The position numbers and the translations under genes are program-made. From NCBI GenBank assembly GCA_050260355.1, contig JBLNBZ010000066.1, forward strand, positions 1 to 41,681: a DNA stretch of 41,681 nt, read 5' to 3'. This document shows, one piece after another, positions 8,301 to 15,257 of the stretch (the stretch's first letter is position 1; the number at the start of each line of letters is the position of its first letter). Origin of the DNA: CADEFX01 sp050260355. GTDB lineage: Bacteria > Pseudomonadota > Alphaproteobacteria > Rhizobiales > Hyphomicrobiaceae. Under the pieces are notes generated by a model that saw only the letters and a program-made list of their open reading frames with translations, had not been told where the DNA came from and made no database searches.

Positions 8301-9049
8301 CCACCACGGAACCGGCGAAGCTCCGCGCCCGCCCAACAAAGGAGGGGATTGCGGACCGTGTAGCGGCGCTCGATTGGACCCGGGTGGCGACGGAGCTCGA
8401 TGCGCATGGATCGGCCACCACCGGTCCGCTGCTCGTGGAGGAGGAATGCATCGCGCTTGCCGGCCTCTACGCGAGCGACGCGCCGTTCCGAAGCCGCGTG
8501 ATCATGGCGCGTCACGGCTTCGGCCGTGGTGAGTACAAGTACTTCGCCTACCCCTTGCCGGAGCTGATCGCGGCTCTTCGGACCGCGCTCTATCCCCGGC
8601 TTGCCGCGGTCGCCAACCGCTGGAACGAGGCAATGGGTATCGAGGTGCGCTATCCGATGGTGCACGCGCAATTCCTGGAGCGATGCGCCCAAGCCGGTCA
8701 GACCAAGCCGACGCCGTTGCTGTTGCAGTACGGCGCCGGCGACTACAATTGCCTGCACCAGGATCTGTATGGCGAGCACGTCTTTCCTTTGCAGGTGGCC
8801 TTCCTGTTGTCCCGGCCCGGCCATGACTTCACCGGCGGAGAGTTCGTGCTCACGGAGCAGAGGCCGCGCATGCAATCGCGTGCAGAGGTGGTCGCGCTCC
8901 ACCAAGGGGAGGGCGTGGTGTTCCCGGTGCACCACCGGCCGGTCGCAGGTACGCGCGGCACCTACCGCGTCATGATGCGACACGGCGTGAGTCGGCTGCG
9001 ATCCGGACAGCGGCATACGCTCGGCATCATCTTCCACGATGCCAAGTGA
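8297..9049 (+). CDS. 2-oxoglutarate/Fe(II)-dependent oxygenase coupled to ada
   Basis: A 250-residue protein whose ATG overlaps the ada stop (ATGA at 8297-8300), so the two are translated from one message. The iron-binding pair is H154 and D156 in NCLHQDLYGE. The distal histidine is H212 or H213 in FPVHHRPVAGTRGTYR, whose arginines may bind 2-oxoglutarate, and the protein ends LGIIFHDAK. The fold resembles the prolyl-4-hydroxylase-type proteins often found beside ada, not classical AlkB. By position it is probably part of the alkylation response and could act as a dealkylating dioxygenase on DNA, RNA or protein, but this is inference from context. No DNA-binding motif is obvious. Confidence is high for the family and modest for the role. 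Confidence 0.85.
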   Translation: MTTTEPAKLRARPTKEGIADRVAALDWTRVATELDAHGSATTGPLLVEEECIALAGLYASDAPFRSRVIMARHGFGRGEYKYFAYPLPELIAALRTALYPRLAAVANRWNEAMGIEVRYPMVHAQFLERCAQAGQTKPTPLLLQYGAGDYNCLHQDLYGEHVFPLQVAFLLSRPGHDFTGGEFVLTEQRPRMQSRAEVVALHQGEGVVFPVHHRPVAGTRGTYRVMMRHGVSRLRSGQRHTLGIIFHDAK

Positions 9050-9112
9050 CATTAGGTGAACGCGGGTGGGGCGGGCCTAGGTTGCGAGCGCAGACCGGGC
9101 AGCGCCCACCGC

Positions 9113-9484
9113 CTACGACAGCACCCTCGACGACGCATGGATGGGTCCAAGAAATTGCACACCGAAATGGCGTCCATCCTGCCAGGCCAACCGGCAGTCG
9201 ACCTCGGTCCTGTCCGGGCAGAAATACAGGCGGATGAAATCCGGGATTCGAACGATGTCGTCGGAGGGGCGCAGCCCTTCACGATCGAGCTCGAGACGCG
9301 CTCCCCCGTCCGAAAGGTCTCTCACTGCGCATGACAGAGGGGCAGGCAACTCGCTTGCCAGCACCAGGGCGGCGATGGTGTAGACTGGGCGGCGCACGGC
9401 GCGATGCCTAAGGGCATCTGGAAGACCGTCAGGGGCCTCGGAGGCCCTGGCGGGAGCCGCATAGAGGCGATACTTCGTGTCCAC
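9113..9484 (-). CDS. PilZ-domain protein
   Basis: A 123-residue protein made almost entirely of a PilZ domain, a receptor for cyclic di-GMP. The two ligand-binding signatures are visible: RxxxR (R28 to R32 in RAVRR) and DxSxxG (D56 to G61 in DLSDGG), followed by beta-strand pattern ARLEL and the closing strand HFGVQFLGP. The start is a GTG (9482-9484) with a strong AGGAGG (9490-9495) 5 bases upstream. An ATG at 9486-9488 is only 1 base from the same Shine-Dalgarno and in a frame that stops after about 20 codons, so it is not the start. The protein stands alone on the minus strand and probably regulates motility, adhesion or polysaccharide export. Target unknown. Confidence 0.85.
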   Translation of the reverse strand: MDTKYRLYAAPARASEAPDGLPDALRHRAVRRPVYTIAALVLASELPAPLSCAVRDLSDGGARLELDREGLRPSDDIVRIPDFIRLYFCPDRTEVDCRLAWQDGRHFGVQFLGPIHASSRVLS

Positions 9485-9642
9485 GCATTCCTCCTAAAAT
9501 GCGCGCTACCGATGCTTCAGGATAAGCGGTCGCCCTTAAAAACCGGTTGCGATTCCGGCTGGATTCGAGCCGGCCCCGATGAGATCCTGCGGGCAGGCGA
9601 TTTTTTCTCGTCGAGACGGCCGAGCGGGGTTATGCTGCCATC

Positions 9643-9654
9643 TTGTCCGGACAA
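9643..9654. promoter_or_regulatory. Perfect 12-bp palindrome, candidate GntR-type operator of the tct operon
   Basis: TTGTCCGGACAA is a perfect palindrome 45 bases before the oxidoreductase ATG. It fits the TNGTnnnACNA-type half-site pattern bound by FadR/VanR-group GntR regulators, which often control organic-acid uptake operons. No such regulator is encoded in the window. A T-rich run (about 9601-9606) and TATGCT (9631-9636) lie just upstream, so the palindrome may overlap the start of transcription. Function is inferred. Confidence 0.45.
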
Positions 9655-9699
9655 ATACGTAAGGCTGCTCGACGGCCATGCGGAGGAAACGGGGACTGC

Positions 9700-11673
9700 A
9701 TGACTGGCGCCTACCCGCGCCTGTTCGAGCCGGTGCGGCTCGGCGGGCATCAGGCCAAGAACCGCATCATGCGGGTTGCGACCACGGCGAACCTAGCCGA
9801 CCGCAATCGCGTGGGTGAGCGACTGCTCGAGTTCTATCGCACGCTGGCGAAGGGTGGCGTCGGCGTCATCGTCACCGAGGCCTTGCGGATAGCCTCACGA
9901 GAGGCTTACGGACCTGGCGCGCTGGTTGTCCACGACCGCGCCTCGATCGAGGGGCTGCGCCAGCTTTCCGATGCATGCCATGCGGAGGGTGTGCTGCTGA
10001 TTGGCCAGCTCAATCATGGCGGGCGGCAGCACCTCGCCTCCAGGGTCATCCCGTTCACGGTTGCGCCTTCGGCCATCGCGTGCCCGCGCAGCGGCGGCGT
10101 TCCCCACGAGCTGTCCACGCGCGAGGTGAAGGAGCTGGTCGAGACGTTCGTCACGTGCGCGGTGCACTGCATCGAGGCGGGAATGGACGGCGTCGAAATC
10201 CACGGCGCGCAGGGACACCTGATCCAGCAGTTCGTGTCGCCGTTCTCGAATCACCGGACGGACGAATACGGCGGCAGTGCGGAGAACCGCCTGCGATTCC
10301 CGCGCGAGATCATCGAGGGGGTCAGGCGGCGCATCGGCCGCAGCGCCATCGTCGGCTACCGGCTCGGCGTCGAGGAGTTCACGCAGGGCGGACTTGGTAT
10401 CGAGGATACGCTGGAGGTTGCGCGATCCCTGGCTGCGGACGGGCACCTCGACTATCTGTCGCTGGCGCAGGGCAATTTCAACACGATCGAAACCCATCTA
10501 CCCGATCGGCATTGGCCGATCCTCGCCTATCGCGGACTGCACGCGCGCTTCAAGAGCGTGGTGCCGAATCTCGTGGTCGTTGCCAGTACGCGCATACAGG
10601 GTCCCGAGCAGGCTGAGAGTGTCCTCGCCGCCGGTGAGGCGGATATGATCGGCATGTGCCGCGCCCTTCTGGTGGATCCCGAGTGGCCGAACAAGGCGCG
10701 GCGCGGCCAAGCGGATGACATCCGCCGCTGCATTGCCTGCAACCAGTGCTGGGGCTGGATATCGGGTGGCGAGCCCATCGCTTGTGCAACGAACCCGGTG
10801 GCGGGCCGCGAGTATCAGTTCAAGAAGCTCGTCAAAGCCGAAAGCGCGCATCACGTCGTGGTGGTGGGAGGCGGCCCGGCCGGCCTCGAAGCCGCACGGG
10901 TTGCAGCGCTGCGCGGGCATCGCGTGACGTTGTTGGAGGCAGCGGCCGAGCTCGGCGGACGCCTCAAGCATGTGCACGAGGTGCGCCACCACGAAGAAAT
11001 GCGCAATCTGCTCGATTTTCTCATTCCCCAGGCCAAGAAGGCTGGCGTGAGCGTGAAGACCGGCCAGCGTGCCACCGCTGAAACCATCCTTGCGGAGAAG
11101 CCGGACGAGGTTATCCTCGCCACGGGAGCTACACCGACGACGCCAGACTTTCCTGGCGACGGCTCGGTTCCCGTGCTGACCGGCGACGAAAGCGTCGCGC
11201 TAGGCGGATTGCAGGGCGCCAACGTCGTCATGATGGATGAGGATGGCTACTACTGGAGCGCGGCGATGGCCGAGAGTCTAGCCGCGAGCGGCAAGCGTCT
11301 CATCATCGCCACGCGTGTCTTCGAGGCATTCAGAGAAATACCGATGGTGTCCCGTATCGCCACTTTGCGCGAGCTGGACAAGAAAGGGGCTCAGATCAAG
11401 CCGAATATGTTCGTCTCGCGCGCCTCCAATGGCGGCGTTGTCCTCAGTCATTACCTGACTGGCCGTGAGGAAATCATCGAAGATGTCGCGGCGATCGTCT
11501 GGGTGGGCGCGGCGCGCGCCAACGGCGATCTGGCGGAGCAATTGTTGGAAGCGGGCTTGGAGAAGAGCAGGCTACGCGTCGTTGGTGACGCGTTCTCACC
11601 GCGGCGGCTCGCCCAGGCACTGGTAGAGGCGCACGTGGCGGCACGCGCCATTGGCTCTCCGGCTCTGTTGTGA
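9700..11673 (+). CDS. Flavin/4Fe-4S oxidoreductase, trimethylamine dehydrogenase/2,4-dienoyl-CoA reductase family
   Basis: A 657-residue, three-part enzyme. Residues 1-340 form an FMN-binding TIM barrel of the Old Yellow Enzyme type (QLNHGGRQ, SNHRTDEYGGSAENR). C344, C347, C350 and C362 (CIACNQC plus 11 residues plus C) bind a 4Fe-4S cluster. The C-terminal half holds a Rossmann dinucleotide site (VVVGGGPAGLEAAR, 386-399) and a second nucleotide-like segment near DEDGYYWS. Electrons would pass between the nucleotide cofactor, the cluster and FMN. The barrel motif reads EIHGAQGHL, so the usual tyrosine is histidine H173 and the usual second histidine is Q171. I chose the ATG at 9700. An in-frame start at 9643 falls in the palindrome. 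The stop overlaps the tctB start, which ties the enzyme to the imported substrate. Confidence 0.9.
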   Translation: MTGAYPRLFEPVRLGGHQAKNRIMRVATTANLADRNRVGERLLEFYRTLAKGGVGVIVTEALRIASREAYGPGALVVHDRASIEGLRQLSDACHAEGVLLIGQLNHGGRQHLASRVIPFTVAPSAIACPRSGGVPHELSTREVKELVETFVTCAVHCIEAGMDGVEIHGAQGHLIQQFVSPFSNHRTDEYGGSAENRLRFPREIIEGVRRRIGRSAIVGYRLGVEEFTQGGLGIEDTLEVARSLAADGHLDYLSLAQGNFNTIETHLPDRHWPILAYRGLHARFKSVVPNLVVVASTRIQGPEQAESVLAAGEADMIGMCRALLVDPEWPNKARRGQADDIRRCIACNQCWGWISGGEPIACATNPVAGREYQFKKLVKAESAHHVVVVGGGPAGLEAARVAALRGHRVTLLEAAAELGGRLKHVHEVRHHEEMRNLLDFLIPQAKKAGVSVKTGQRATAETILAEKPDEVILATGATPTTPDFPGDGSVPVLTGDESVALGGLQGANVVMMDEDGYYWSAAMAESLAASGKRLIIATRVFEAFREIPMVSRIATLRELDKKGAQIKPNMFVSRASNGGVVLSHYLTGREEIIEDVAAIVWVGAARANGDLAEQLLEAGLEKSRLRVVGDAFSPRRLAQALVEAHVAARAIGSPALL

Positions 11674-12122
11674 CAGCCATGCAAGCCTCAGAGCGCGCGC
11701 TCAATCTGTTTTGGATTGCGTTCGGCTTGGCGATTGCCGCGACGTCGCGGCAGTTCACGCTGTTTGACGCCGCAGGCCCGGGCGGAGGGTTTCTGCCGAT
11801 GCTTGCGGGCCTTGTGATCGCCGGCTGCGGGCTGTCGTTGGCAGGCAGGCGGCCGCGAGAACATAGCGAAGCGTGGCCCGCGCGCAGTGTGTGGGTGCGC
11901 ATGGCATTCGTGGTAGCTGGGCTTGCTGCCATCACACTGCTCATGCCGACCGTCGGGTTCATACTGAGCGTGGCCCCGGTGATGGTCGTCCTGATGCAGG
12001 CCGTCGAACGCCAAAGCTGGCTGACCGTGATCTTGGTATCGCTCGTAGCCACGTTCGCGGTTTATGTTCTCTTCACGCACCTGCTTGGGACAACGCTCCC
12101 GCGCGGCCTGTTCGGTTTCTAG
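11670..12122 (+). CDS. TctB-type small membrane subunit of a tripartite tricarboxylate transporter
   Basis: A roughly 150-residue integral membrane protein with four hydrophobic stretches (LNLFWIAFGLAIAATS, FLPMLAGLVIAGCGL, RMAFVVAGLAAITLL, WLTVILVSLVATFAVYVLF) and the C-terminal motif LGTTLPRGLFGF that is typical of TctB. TctB is the small, poorly conserved membrane subunit that pairs with TctA to import carboxylates with the help of a periplasmic TctC receptor. The GTG start overlaps the preceding stop (GTGA at 11670-11673). An ATG at 11679 is a good alternative. Neither has a strong Shine-Dalgarno, which fits translational coupling to the oxidoreductase gene. tctA follows after 9 bases. 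Confidence 0.9.
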   Translation: MTAMQASERALNLFWIAFGLAIAATSRQFTLFDAAGPGGGFLPMLAGLVIAGCGLSLAGRRPREHSEAWPARSVWVRMAFVVAGLAAITLLMPTVGFILSVAPVMVVLMQAVERQSWLTVILVSLVATFAVYVLFTHLLGTTLPRGLFGF

Positions 12123-12131
12123 GGGGGGCGC

Positions 12132-13631
12132 ATGGATATCCTCCAGGGCCTGGTGCAGGGTTTCAGCGTCATCCTCGAACCGGCCAACCTGTTTTATTGC
12201 TTCCTCGGTTGCCTGATCGGCACTCTAATTGGCGTGCTCCCCGGCGTTGGCCCGCTTGCGGCGCTCTCAGTGCTCCTGCCTGTGACGTTCGTGCTCCCGC
12301 CGGTGGGCGCGGTGGCGATGCTCGCCGGCATCTTCTATGGCGCCATGTACGGGGGCTCGACGACCTCGATTCTGGTGAACATTCCGGGTGAGGCAGCATC
12401 CGTCGTGACGTGTCTCGACGGTCACGAGATGGCGCGCCAGGGGCGCGCTGGCGCGGCGCTCGGCATGGCGGCCATCGGCTCCTTCATCGCCGGGACGTTG
12501 AGCGTCGTGGGGCTGACGCTGTTCTCGCCGCTGCTGACGTCGGTGGCGCTGAAGTTCGGGCCGCCAGAGAATTTCGCCGTGATCAGTGTCGGGTTCATAG
12601 CCACCGTCTTTATGGTGCAGGGATCGCCTGCCAAGGGTCTCATCGTCATGGCGCTCGGCGTGTTCTTTGCCTGCGTCGGCATCGATCAGGTGAACGGCAA
12701 GGAGCGCTTCACCTTCGGCTATGTTAATTTGACGAACGGCTTCGATCTCGTGCCCGTCGTGATCGGATTGTTCGGCGTCTCCGAGATCCTCATGAACATG
12801 GAGCAGACGGCCAAGCAGAGGGTCATCACCGAGAAGATCAAGGGCCTGCTGCCGACGGCTCAAGACTGGGTGCAGTCGTGGAAGCCAATTCTGCGAGGCA
12901 GCTTCCTCGGCTTCGGACTGGGCGTGCTGCCGGGTGGCAACCCTGTCACCGCCTCGTTCGTCTCCTACGCGCTGGAGCGGCGTATTGCGAAAGATCCGCA
13001 GCGCTTCGGCAAGGGGGCTATCGAGGGTGTCGCGGGCCCTGAGTCGGCCAACAACTCCGCCGTTGCCGGTGGCATGATTCCACTACTTTCGCTCGGCCTG
13101 CCGAGCAATGCGGTCACGGCTCTCCTGCTTGGTGCGCTCATCATCCAGAACATCACACCGGGCCCCCTTTTGGCTGCGCAGCACCCCGACGTGTTCTGGG
13201 GCGTGATCGCCAGCATGTACCTCGGCAACGTCATGCTGCTGATCCTCAACCTGCCGCTGATTGGCTTGTGGGTGCAGCTGCTGCGCGTGCCTTACCGCAT
13301 CCTGTTCCCGCTGATCCTGCTGCTGTCGGTCGTCGGATCGTATGCTGCGAACAAGAACGTGTTCGATCTCTGGGTGATGCTCGGCTTCGGCATCGGGGGC
13401 TACCTGCTGCGCAAAATGGAATACGAGCTGGCACCGTTTGCCTTCGCCATGGTCCTGGCGCCCCAGCTCGAGCAGGCCTTGCGCCAATCCCTGATCATGT
13501 CCCACAACAACCCGATAATCTTCCTTGAGCGGCCCATCGCGGCGGTGTTGCTGCTGGTCGCCGTGGCGCTGCTTGTTGCGCTGGCGATCGGTCTGCGCCC
13601 GAAGACTACCGGCTCAGAGGTCGACTCATAA
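12132..13631 (+). CDS. TctA-type large membrane subunit of a tripartite tricarboxylate transporter
   Basis: A 499-residue polytopic permease. The family hallmarks are visible: GTLIGVLPGVGPLAALSVLL (35-54), YGGSTTSILVNIPGE, and PLLSLGLPSNAVTALLLGA in the second half, which repeats the same topology. TctA is the main permease of secondary carboxylate uptake systems that use a periplasmic receptor. The G-rich run just before the ATG serves as a ribosome-binding site. The gene sits between tctB (9 bases) and the first tctC (19 bases), the usual order for this system being variable. The substrate is not visible, and TctA sequences do not reveal it. Confidence 0.95.
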   Translation: MDILQGLVQGFSVILEPANLFYCFLGCLIGTLIGVLPGVGPLAALSVLLPVTFVLPPVGAVAMLAGIFYGAMYGGSTTSILVNIPGEAASVVTCLDGHEMARQGRAGAALGMAAIGSFIAGTLSVVGLTLFSPLLTSVALKFGPPENFAVISVGFIATVFMVQGSPAKGLIVMALGVFFACVGIDQVNGKERFTFGYVNLTNGFDLVPVVIGLFGVSEILMNMEQTAKQRVITEKIKGLLPTAQDWVQSWKPILRGSFLGFGLGVLPGGNPVTASFVSYALERRIAKDPQRFGKGAIEGVAGPESANNSAVAGGMIPLLSLGLPSNAVTALLLGALIIQNITPGPLLAAQHPDVFWGVIASMYLGNVMLLILNLPLIGLWVQLLRVPYRILFPLILLLSVVGSYAANKNVFDLWVMLGFGIGGYLLRKMEYELAPFAFAMVLAPQLEQALRQSLIMSHNNPIIFLERPIAAVLLLVAVALLVALAIGLRPKTTGSEVDS

Positions 13632-13650
13632 TTCAAACGGAGGAAACGAA

Positions 13651-14685
13651 ATGATGAGTCTTTCACGATTGTTGCTGTTGCTGCTGGGCCTCGTCGCCCT
13701 TGGCGTCGCGCCGGCGCAGGCCCAGAGCGAGGCTGAAATCAAGGCGAAGATCAAGAGCCTGCAGCCCAAGGACTATCCCAAGGAGCCGCTCGAGTTCGTC
13801 GTGGTCTATCCGGCCGGTGGCGGGATGGACGTGGCCACGCGCATTCTTGCCAAGTACGTGGAGAAGTGGACCGGCCACAAGACGATCGTGACCAACAAGG
13901 TAGGCGGCGGCGGCATGGTGGGCCACACCTACCTCGCGACTCAGGCGCCGAACGACGGCTACGTCATTGGCGTGGTGGCGAGCTTCTTTTGGGATGACGG
14001 CTGGCTCAGGTCGGACGGCAAGTTCGACTACACCTATCTGGAGCCGCTGGCCTTCATCAACTACGACCCGACGACCTGGATCGTGCGCACCGATGGTCCT
14101 TTGAAGGATAAGAACCTGAAGGACATCGTTGCCATGATCAAGGAGAAGCCGGGCGAGTTGAAGGTCGGCGTCGTGCCAGTCACCTCCAACGAGTTCATCG
14201 CCGAGCAGCTCGAAGCACTCTCGGGCACCGGCAAGTTCACCAAGGTGCCATTCCAGGGCGGCGCACCGTCGATCACCGCATTGCTTGGCGGGCACGTCGA
14301 CATCAGCTTCGGTTATTACGCGGAGTATCGCGGTCATCTGGAGGCCGGCAAGGTAAAGGTGATCGGCCAGGCCAATACCGAGCGGGTGCCCATTTTCAAG
14401 GACGTGCCGACGTTCAACGAGCAGCTGGGCGTCAACGACATCGTGTGGCTCGCCTGGCGTTATGCGGGTGTCCCGAGAGGCACGCCGGCTGATCGCAAGG
14501 CGTACCTGGAAGCGGCCCTCAACGCAGCGCTCAACGATCCCGAGCTCGCGGTCGAGTACGGCAAGACGGGCTCGACGATGGACACCAAGCGCATGAACAG
14601 CGCCAAGGCGGTGAGCGATGAGGTGAACAAGCTGGCCAAGCTCGAGCACGACTATTTCGTCAAGACCGGCCGCATCAAGAAATGA
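13651..14685 (+). CDS. TctC/Bug-family periplasmic solute receptor, copy 1
   Basis: A 344-residue secreted receptor. A hydrophobic signal peptide (MMSLSRLLLLLLGLVALGVAPAQA) ends at an AQA-like cleavage site near residue 24. The mature protein has the Bug-family opening LEFVVVYPAGGGMDVATRIL and the binding-pocket segment FQGGAPSITALLGGHVD. GGAGG (13639-13643) is 7 bases before the ATG, so the upstream in-frame starts inside tctA are not needed. Mature Bug proteins bind carboxylates such as citrate, aspartate or terephthalate. The head region EAEIKAKIKSLQPKDYPKEP is longer than usual and is shared with copy 2. A perfect stem-loop follows the stop, and a close paralogue lies 0.6 kb downstream. 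Confidence 0.95.
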   Translation: MMSLSRLLLLLLGLVALGVAPAQAQSEAEIKAKIKSLQPKDYPKEPLEFVVVYPAGGGMDVATRILAKYVEKWTGHKTIVTNKVGGGGMVGHTYLATQAPNDGYVIGVVASFFWDDGWLRSDGKFDYTYLEPLAFINYDPTTWIVRTDGPLKDKNLKDIVAMIKEKPGELKVGVVPVTSNEFIAEQLEALSGTGKFTKVPFQGGAPSITALLGGHVDISFGYYAEYRGHLEAGKVKVIGQANTERVPIFKDVPTFNEQLGVNDIVWLAWRYAGVPRGTPADRKAYLEAALNAALNDPELAVEYGKTGSTMDTKRMNSAKAVSDEVNKLAKLEHDYFVKTGRIKK

Positions 14686-14693
14686 TCACTGGC

Positions 14694-14720
14694 GAAGGCG
14701 GCTCTTGGCGAGCCGCCTTC
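14694..14720 (+). terminator. Perfect 11-bp stem-loop after tctC copy 1
   Basis: GAAGGCGGCTC (14694-14704), loop TTGGC, GAGCCGCCTTC (14710-14720) form a perfect GC-rich hairpin 8 bases after the tctC stop. No run of T follows, and the next gene has its own GGAGGAG 12 bases later. It is therefore more likely a partial attenuator or mRNA-stabilising element that raises the level of the receptor relative to later genes than a full terminator. Confidence 0.7.
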
Positions 14721-14750
14721 CATTCATGAAACGGAGGAGTTACGTTCGAG

Positions 14751-15179
14751 ATGGGAAGTTTCGAGAAGCGCAGCATCACAGCGGATACCGCGCAGATTGC
14801 GATCGCTGCGGGGGTCGCCAAGGCCAAGCAATTGGGCTTCGCCATGAGCATCGCGGTCTGCGACGAGGCCGGCGCGCTGAAGTCGTTCATCCGCATGGAC
14901 GGGGCGTCCGACACGTCCCTGCGGATCTCGCAGGACAAGGCCTACACGTCGGCGAGCCTGGGCATGCCGACGCATGCGTTCTGGGATTTCGTCAAGAACG
15001 ACCCGCCGCTGCTGCACGGCATCGTCAACTACCCCCGCCTGATCGTGTTCGGCGGCGGCTATCCCGTGAAGGAAGGCGGCAAGGTGATCGGGGCCATCGG
15101 CGTCTCCGGCGGGCACTACAGCGACGACATGGAGGTGGCGAGGGCCGCACTGCAGGCGATCGGCGCTCCGGTCGGCTGA
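14751..15179 (+). CDS. GlcG/HbpS-family protein
   Basis: A 142-residue single-domain protein of the GlcG/HbpS family (former DUF336). Visible signatures are AIAAGVAKAKQLGFAMSIAV, VCDEAGALKSFIRMDGA and the closing GGYPVKEGGKVIGAIGVSGG. It has no signal peptide, so it should be cytoplasmic. Members occur in glycolate, propanediol and other catabolic operons and some bind heme or corrinoids, but their biochemical role is poorly known. The gene lies between two close copies of tctC, with GGAGGAG (14733-14739) 11 bases before the ATG. Position suggests that it handles the imported compound or an intermediate of its breakdown. Confidence 0.88.
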   Translation: MGSFEKRSITADTAQIAIAAGVAKAKQLGFAMSIAVCDEAGALKSFIRMDGASDTSLRISQDKAYTSASLGMPTHAFWDFVKNDPPLLHGIVNYPRLIVFGGGYPVKEGGKVIGAIGVSGGHYSDDMEVARAALQAIGAPVG

Positions 15180-15257
15180 ACAAATAACAAGCGAGTCCGG
15201 GGCGCACGATCAACGTGCCGCCAACGAAGGCCCGACAATCAACCAGGGAGGAATGCC

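Noticed and set aside
9481..9488. ATG at 9486-9488 as start for the PilZ gene
   Set aside because: It is out of frame, 1 base from the Shine-Dalgarno, and its frame stops after about 20 codons. The GTG at 9484 has ideal spacing.
13663..14649. 328-residue minus-strand open frame, and its counterpart at 15210-15938
   Set aside because: They mirror the two tctC genes. Their likeness to each other only reflects the duplicated sense genes.
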